From: Mageeibacillus sp. UBA1193
Lineage (GTDB): Bacteria > Bacillota > Clostridia > Saccharofermentanales > Saccharofermentanaceae
Direction of reading: 5' to 3'
Assembly (NCBI GenBank): GCA_002310155.1
Contig: DBYF01000102.1
Span: 1,248-17,472 of the forward strand
Length of the DNA stretch: 16,225 bases
Made by a program: the position numbers and the translations under genes. Below, one piece after another: positions 13,977 to 16,225 of this stretch. How positions within the stretch are numbered: the first letter of the stretch is position 1; every line of letters begins with the position of its first letter. Under the pieces are notes generated by a model. It was not told where the DNA came from and did not search any database. It saw nothing but the letters and a program-made list of their open reading frames with translations.

Positions 13977-15242
13977 ATGAGCATTCAATCTGCTGAGATC
14001 ATTTGCGTAGGTACTGAGTTACTGATGGGTCATACCCTGAATACCAATTCCTGTTTCCTTGCAAAAGAACTGGTATCTCTTGGCATTGCTTCCTATCGTC
14101 AGATCGTTGTCGGCGATAATCACGAAAGACTCGCTGACCAGATCAAGGAAAGCGCTTCTCGTGCGGATCTGGTTATCCTTACCGGCGGTTTAGGCCCGAC
14201 GACGGATGATATCACTATGGGTGTCGCGGCTGAAGTTGCTGGAAAAGAACTCGTCTTCGATGAAGAGAGCTTCCAGAACATGACCGAGTATTTCCGCCGC
14301 CTGTGCAGAAATATGCCGAAGAATAACAGAAAGCAGGCAATGCTTCCGGAAGGCGCTACGATCCTTAAGAATAATAATGGTACAGCTCCGGGCGCGATCT
14401 TTGAGTATTCCTGCCCGATAGAGCAGGATCCGGACCGTGTAGTCCAGTTTGTTCTGCTTCCTGGTCCGCCGTCTGAAATGTCCCTGATGTTTACGAACGA
14501 AGTCCGTCCTGTACTTGAGAAGATGAGTGAGTATAAGTTTGTTACCAAGTTCGTTCATCTTTTCGGCATCGGTGAATCTGATGCAGCAGAGCGTATTTCT
14601 GATCTGATCGACGCTCAGACAAATCCGACGATCGCTCCTTACGCTTCTGAAGGTGAGTGTATGTTCCGTGTTACTCAGCGCATCGGTAAAGATGAAGAAG
14701 AGAAGGATCTGATCACACCTATCCTTGAAACAATGAAAGAACGTTTTGGCCAGTGCATCTATGAGATCGGCGAGCGTCCTCTCAAGCAGGTAGCTTATGA
14801 TCTGCTTCTCGAAAAGGGAAAGACAGTCTGCTTTGCCGAGAGTTGTACGGCCGGCATGGTTTCTTCTGAGTTTGTTGATATCCCCGGTGCATCCCAGGTA
14901 TTCATGGGTTCGGTTGTTTCTTACGGAAACAAGGTGAAGAATAATCTTTTGGGTGTATCCAATGACATTCTTGATAATCTCGGAGCTGTCAGCCGTGAGT
15001 GCGCTCAGGAGATGGCTGAAGGTGCCAGAAAGCTTCTCGGAACCGATATCGCGATTTCTATCACAGGTATTGCCGGTCCGACAGGTGAGAGCGTTGCGAA
15101 ACCTGTAGGTCTCGTATATCTTGCTATTTCTGATGAGAAAGGTACAGAGGTTAAAGAAGTACACCTGAGCGGTAACCGTAGCCGTGTCCGTCATGTAGCT
15201 GTACTCCATGCGTTTAACCTGATCAGACTGAGACTTTCATGA
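13977..15242 (+). CDS. cinA: CinA family protein: MoaB/MogA-like domain plus nicotinamide-nucleotide amidase (PncC)
   Basis: The 421-residue protein has the two-part CinA design. The N-terminal molybdopterin-binding-like domain (about 1-170) has VGTELLMG (11-18) and TGGLGPTTDD (69-78); in other CinA proteins this COG1058 part is linked to ADP-ribose/NAD-type pyrophosphatase activity. A middle linker domain (about 185-260) leads to the C-terminal amidase (about 268-418) with AESCTAG (287-293) and the SITGIAGPTG motif (361-370), which deamidates NMN to NaMN. B. subtilis cinA sits next to recA; here murJ follows. The start comes one base after the folD stop with AAAGGA about 12 nt upstream. Its TGA overlaps the murJ ATG (ATGA). 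Confidence 0.96.
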   Translation: MSIQSAEIICVGTELLMGHTLNTNSCFLAKELVSLGIASYRQIVVGDNHERLADQIKESASRADLVILTGGLGPTTDDITMGVAAEVAGKELVFDEESFQNMTEYFRRLCRNMPKNNRKQAMLPEGATILKNNNGTAPGAIFEYSCPIEQDPDRVVQFVLLPGPPSEMSLMFTNEVRPVLEKMSEYKFVTKFVHLFGIGESDAAERISDLIDAQTNPTIAPYASEGECMFRVTQRIGKDEEEKDLITPILETMKERFGQCIYEIGERPLKQVAYDLLLEKGKTVCFAESCTAGMVSSEFVDIPGASQVFMGSVVSYGNKVKNNLLGVSNDILDNLGAVSRECAQEMAEGARKLLGTDIAISITGIAGPTGESVAKPVGLVYLAISDEKGTEVKEVHLSGNRSRVRHVAVLHAFNLIRLRLS

Positions 15243-16225
15243 GCACTAATGAGATGAAGCGCCGCGTGGAAAAGAAACCCGCGCCGGCAACAAAGAGCAT
15301 TACGTTTTCCACGATCATTATGATCATCGGCCTGCTCCTTTCTAAAGGATCAGGCTTCCTGCGTACTGTAATTATCGGTCATGTCTTTTCAGAGAATTAC
15401 CGAGATGCTTTTGTCGCCGCGTTTCTGATTCCGGACTTCGTTTTTGCTCTTCTGGTCGGCGGATCGATCCAGTCGGCCATCACACCGACGCTTTCAAAAG
15501 CTATCGAACAGAAGACCACGAAGAAAGCCTGGAAAGGTGTAAGCATCTTCATTACATGGATGAGCCTCTTTGTGCTCACGTTCGTAGTTATTTGCGAAGT
15601 ATTCTCCAATTATCTGTATAAGGCATTCAATCAGGGCAAGAGTGAAGATGTTATCCGTCTTGCCGGAAATATGGCCAGAACACTGTATCCGCAGATCTTC
15701 TTTATGATGCTCGCGGCTCTTTGTATCGGTGTTCTTAACGCATATAAGAAGTTCGGATCTACAGCCTTTGGTCCGCCGATCTACAATGTATGCGTTCTTC
15801 TTGCTATCGGTCTCTTAGGTGCTTCAAATGAGGAAGCTCTCTATCTGACCGGTATCGGTGTTATGGCCGCTGCCATGATCTACTTTGTTTTCCAGCTCTA
15901 TATGGGAAGAAGGGAAATGGTGCATTTCCGTCCAAGCCTGGATACAAAGAATCCTGAATTCAGAACACTTTTCAAGCTCGCGATCCCGATCCTGATCTCT
16001 GCATCGATCGTTCAGGTCAATATGCTGCTTCTTAATTCGTTTGCGACACGTTTTGGCGATGGACCGCTTTATGCTCTGAACAGTGCATCAACTCTCTGGC
16101 AGCTTCCGTATGGTATATTTGCCGTTGGTATCGGAAATGTTATGCTCCCGTCTCTGGCATCGCATTATGCGAATAAGAACTTCAAGGAATCCAGCCAGCT
16201 TCTTTCTACAAGTATTAAGAACGCG
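15239..16225 (+). CDS. murJ: Lipid II flippase MurJ (MviN), cut by the window end
   Basis: The open frame runs 329 codons to the right edge without a stop. After a short basic N-terminus (KRRVEKKP) comes a string of hydrophobic helices typical of the MOP superfamily. Family features include SKGSGFLRTVIIGHVF (35-50) with R42, and RDAFVAAFLIPDFVFALLVGG with SIQSAITPTLS just after (55-86). LYPQIFFMMLAALCIGVLNA and LPYGIFAVGIGNVMLPSLA lie further on. MurJ flips lipid-linked peptidoglycan precursor across the cytoplasmic membrane; about 180 residues are probably missing. The ATG at 15239 overlaps the cinA stop in ATGA and has no clear Shine-Dalgarno, so translation is presumably coupled. A second ATG at 15254 is possible but also lacks a ribosome site. 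Confidence 0.93.
   Translation, partial: MSTNEMKRRVEKKPAPATKSITFSTIIMIIGLLLSKGSGFLRTVIIGHVFSENYRDAFVAAFLIPDFVFALLVGGSIQSAITPTLSKAIEQKTTKKAWKGVSIFITWMSLFVLTFVVICEVFSNYLYKAFNQGKSEDVIRLAGNMARTLYPQIFFMMLAALCIGVLNAYKKFGSTAFGPPIYNVCVLLAIGLLGASNEEALYLTGIGVMAAAMIYFVFQLYMGRREMVHFRPSLDTKNPEFRTLFKLAIPILISASIVQVNMLLLNSFATRFGDGPLYALNSASTLWQLPYGIFAVGIGNVMLPSLASHYANKNFKESSQLLSTSIKNA

Noticed and set aside
14190..15209. A 339-codon minus-strand open frame inside cinA
   Set aside because: Same effect: it lies wholly opposite a clear, well-conserved gene and has an unstructured-looking composition.
1..16225. CRISPR arrays, insertion sequences, prophage or defence genes
   Set aside because: No regularly spaced repeats, transposase or integrase motifs, or terminal inverted repeats are visible; nearly all genes are core functions with uniform codon use.

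Overview
The window looks like a chromosomal housekeeping segment from an anaerobic member of the Bacillota, most likely class Clostridia. The grounds are moderate GC, AGGAGG-type ribosome binding sites before nearly every gene, TTGACA/TATAAT-type promoters (several with an extended TGn -10), a PPi-dependent phosphofructokinase, and Firmicutes-type gene families. Family or genus cannot be fixed from the sequence. I see no insertion sequence, prophage, CRISPR array or defence island.

Left part (1-4500): the start of pfp runs off the left edge on the minus strand. It is divergent from a two-TM GGDEF protein gene. Then come rpsO (ribosomal protein S15) and pnp (polynucleotide phosphorylase), each with its own promoter and closed by strikingly similar terminators. 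The pnp leader can form a long, nearly continuous hairpin whose 3' arm carries a perfect complement of the pnp Shine-Dalgarno sequence. This is the best candidate here for an undescribed regulatory device.

Middle part (4500-8500): a tRNA-Pro(GGG) gene lies just upstream of, and probably co-transcribed with, a zinc-ribbon multi-TM membrane protein gene. A minus-strand short-chain dehydrogenase (probable EF-P 5-aminopentanone reductase, YmfI type) converges on it across a bidirectional terminator. Divergent from the reductase is a 568-residue single-pass membrane protein of unknown function, with an acidic/lysine-rich N-terminal tail and two tandem copies of an unrecognised extracytoplasmic domain. 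A minus-strand tRNA-Trp(CCA) with its own terminator follows.

Right part (8500-16225): a tightly packed plus-strand operon proC - rnhA - nudix (nudF-like) - ftsK/spoIIIE - folD - cinA - murJ, with junctions from a 4-bp overlap to a 3-nt gap. It couples proline synthesis, R-loop removal, nucleotide hygiene, chromosome translocation, one-carbon metabolism, NMN salvage/pyrazine-nucleotide repair and peptidoglycan precursor flipping. murJ is cut by the right edge.

The order rpsO-pnp ... ymfI ... spoIIIE ... cinA recalls the Bacillus subtilis rpsO-pnpA-...-spoIIIE-...-ymfI-...-cinA-recA neighbourhood. This supports the SpoIIIE and YmfI assignments and marks the genes in between (zinc-ribbon protein, tandem-domain protein, murJ, folD, proC) as lineage-specific arrivals or rearrangements.
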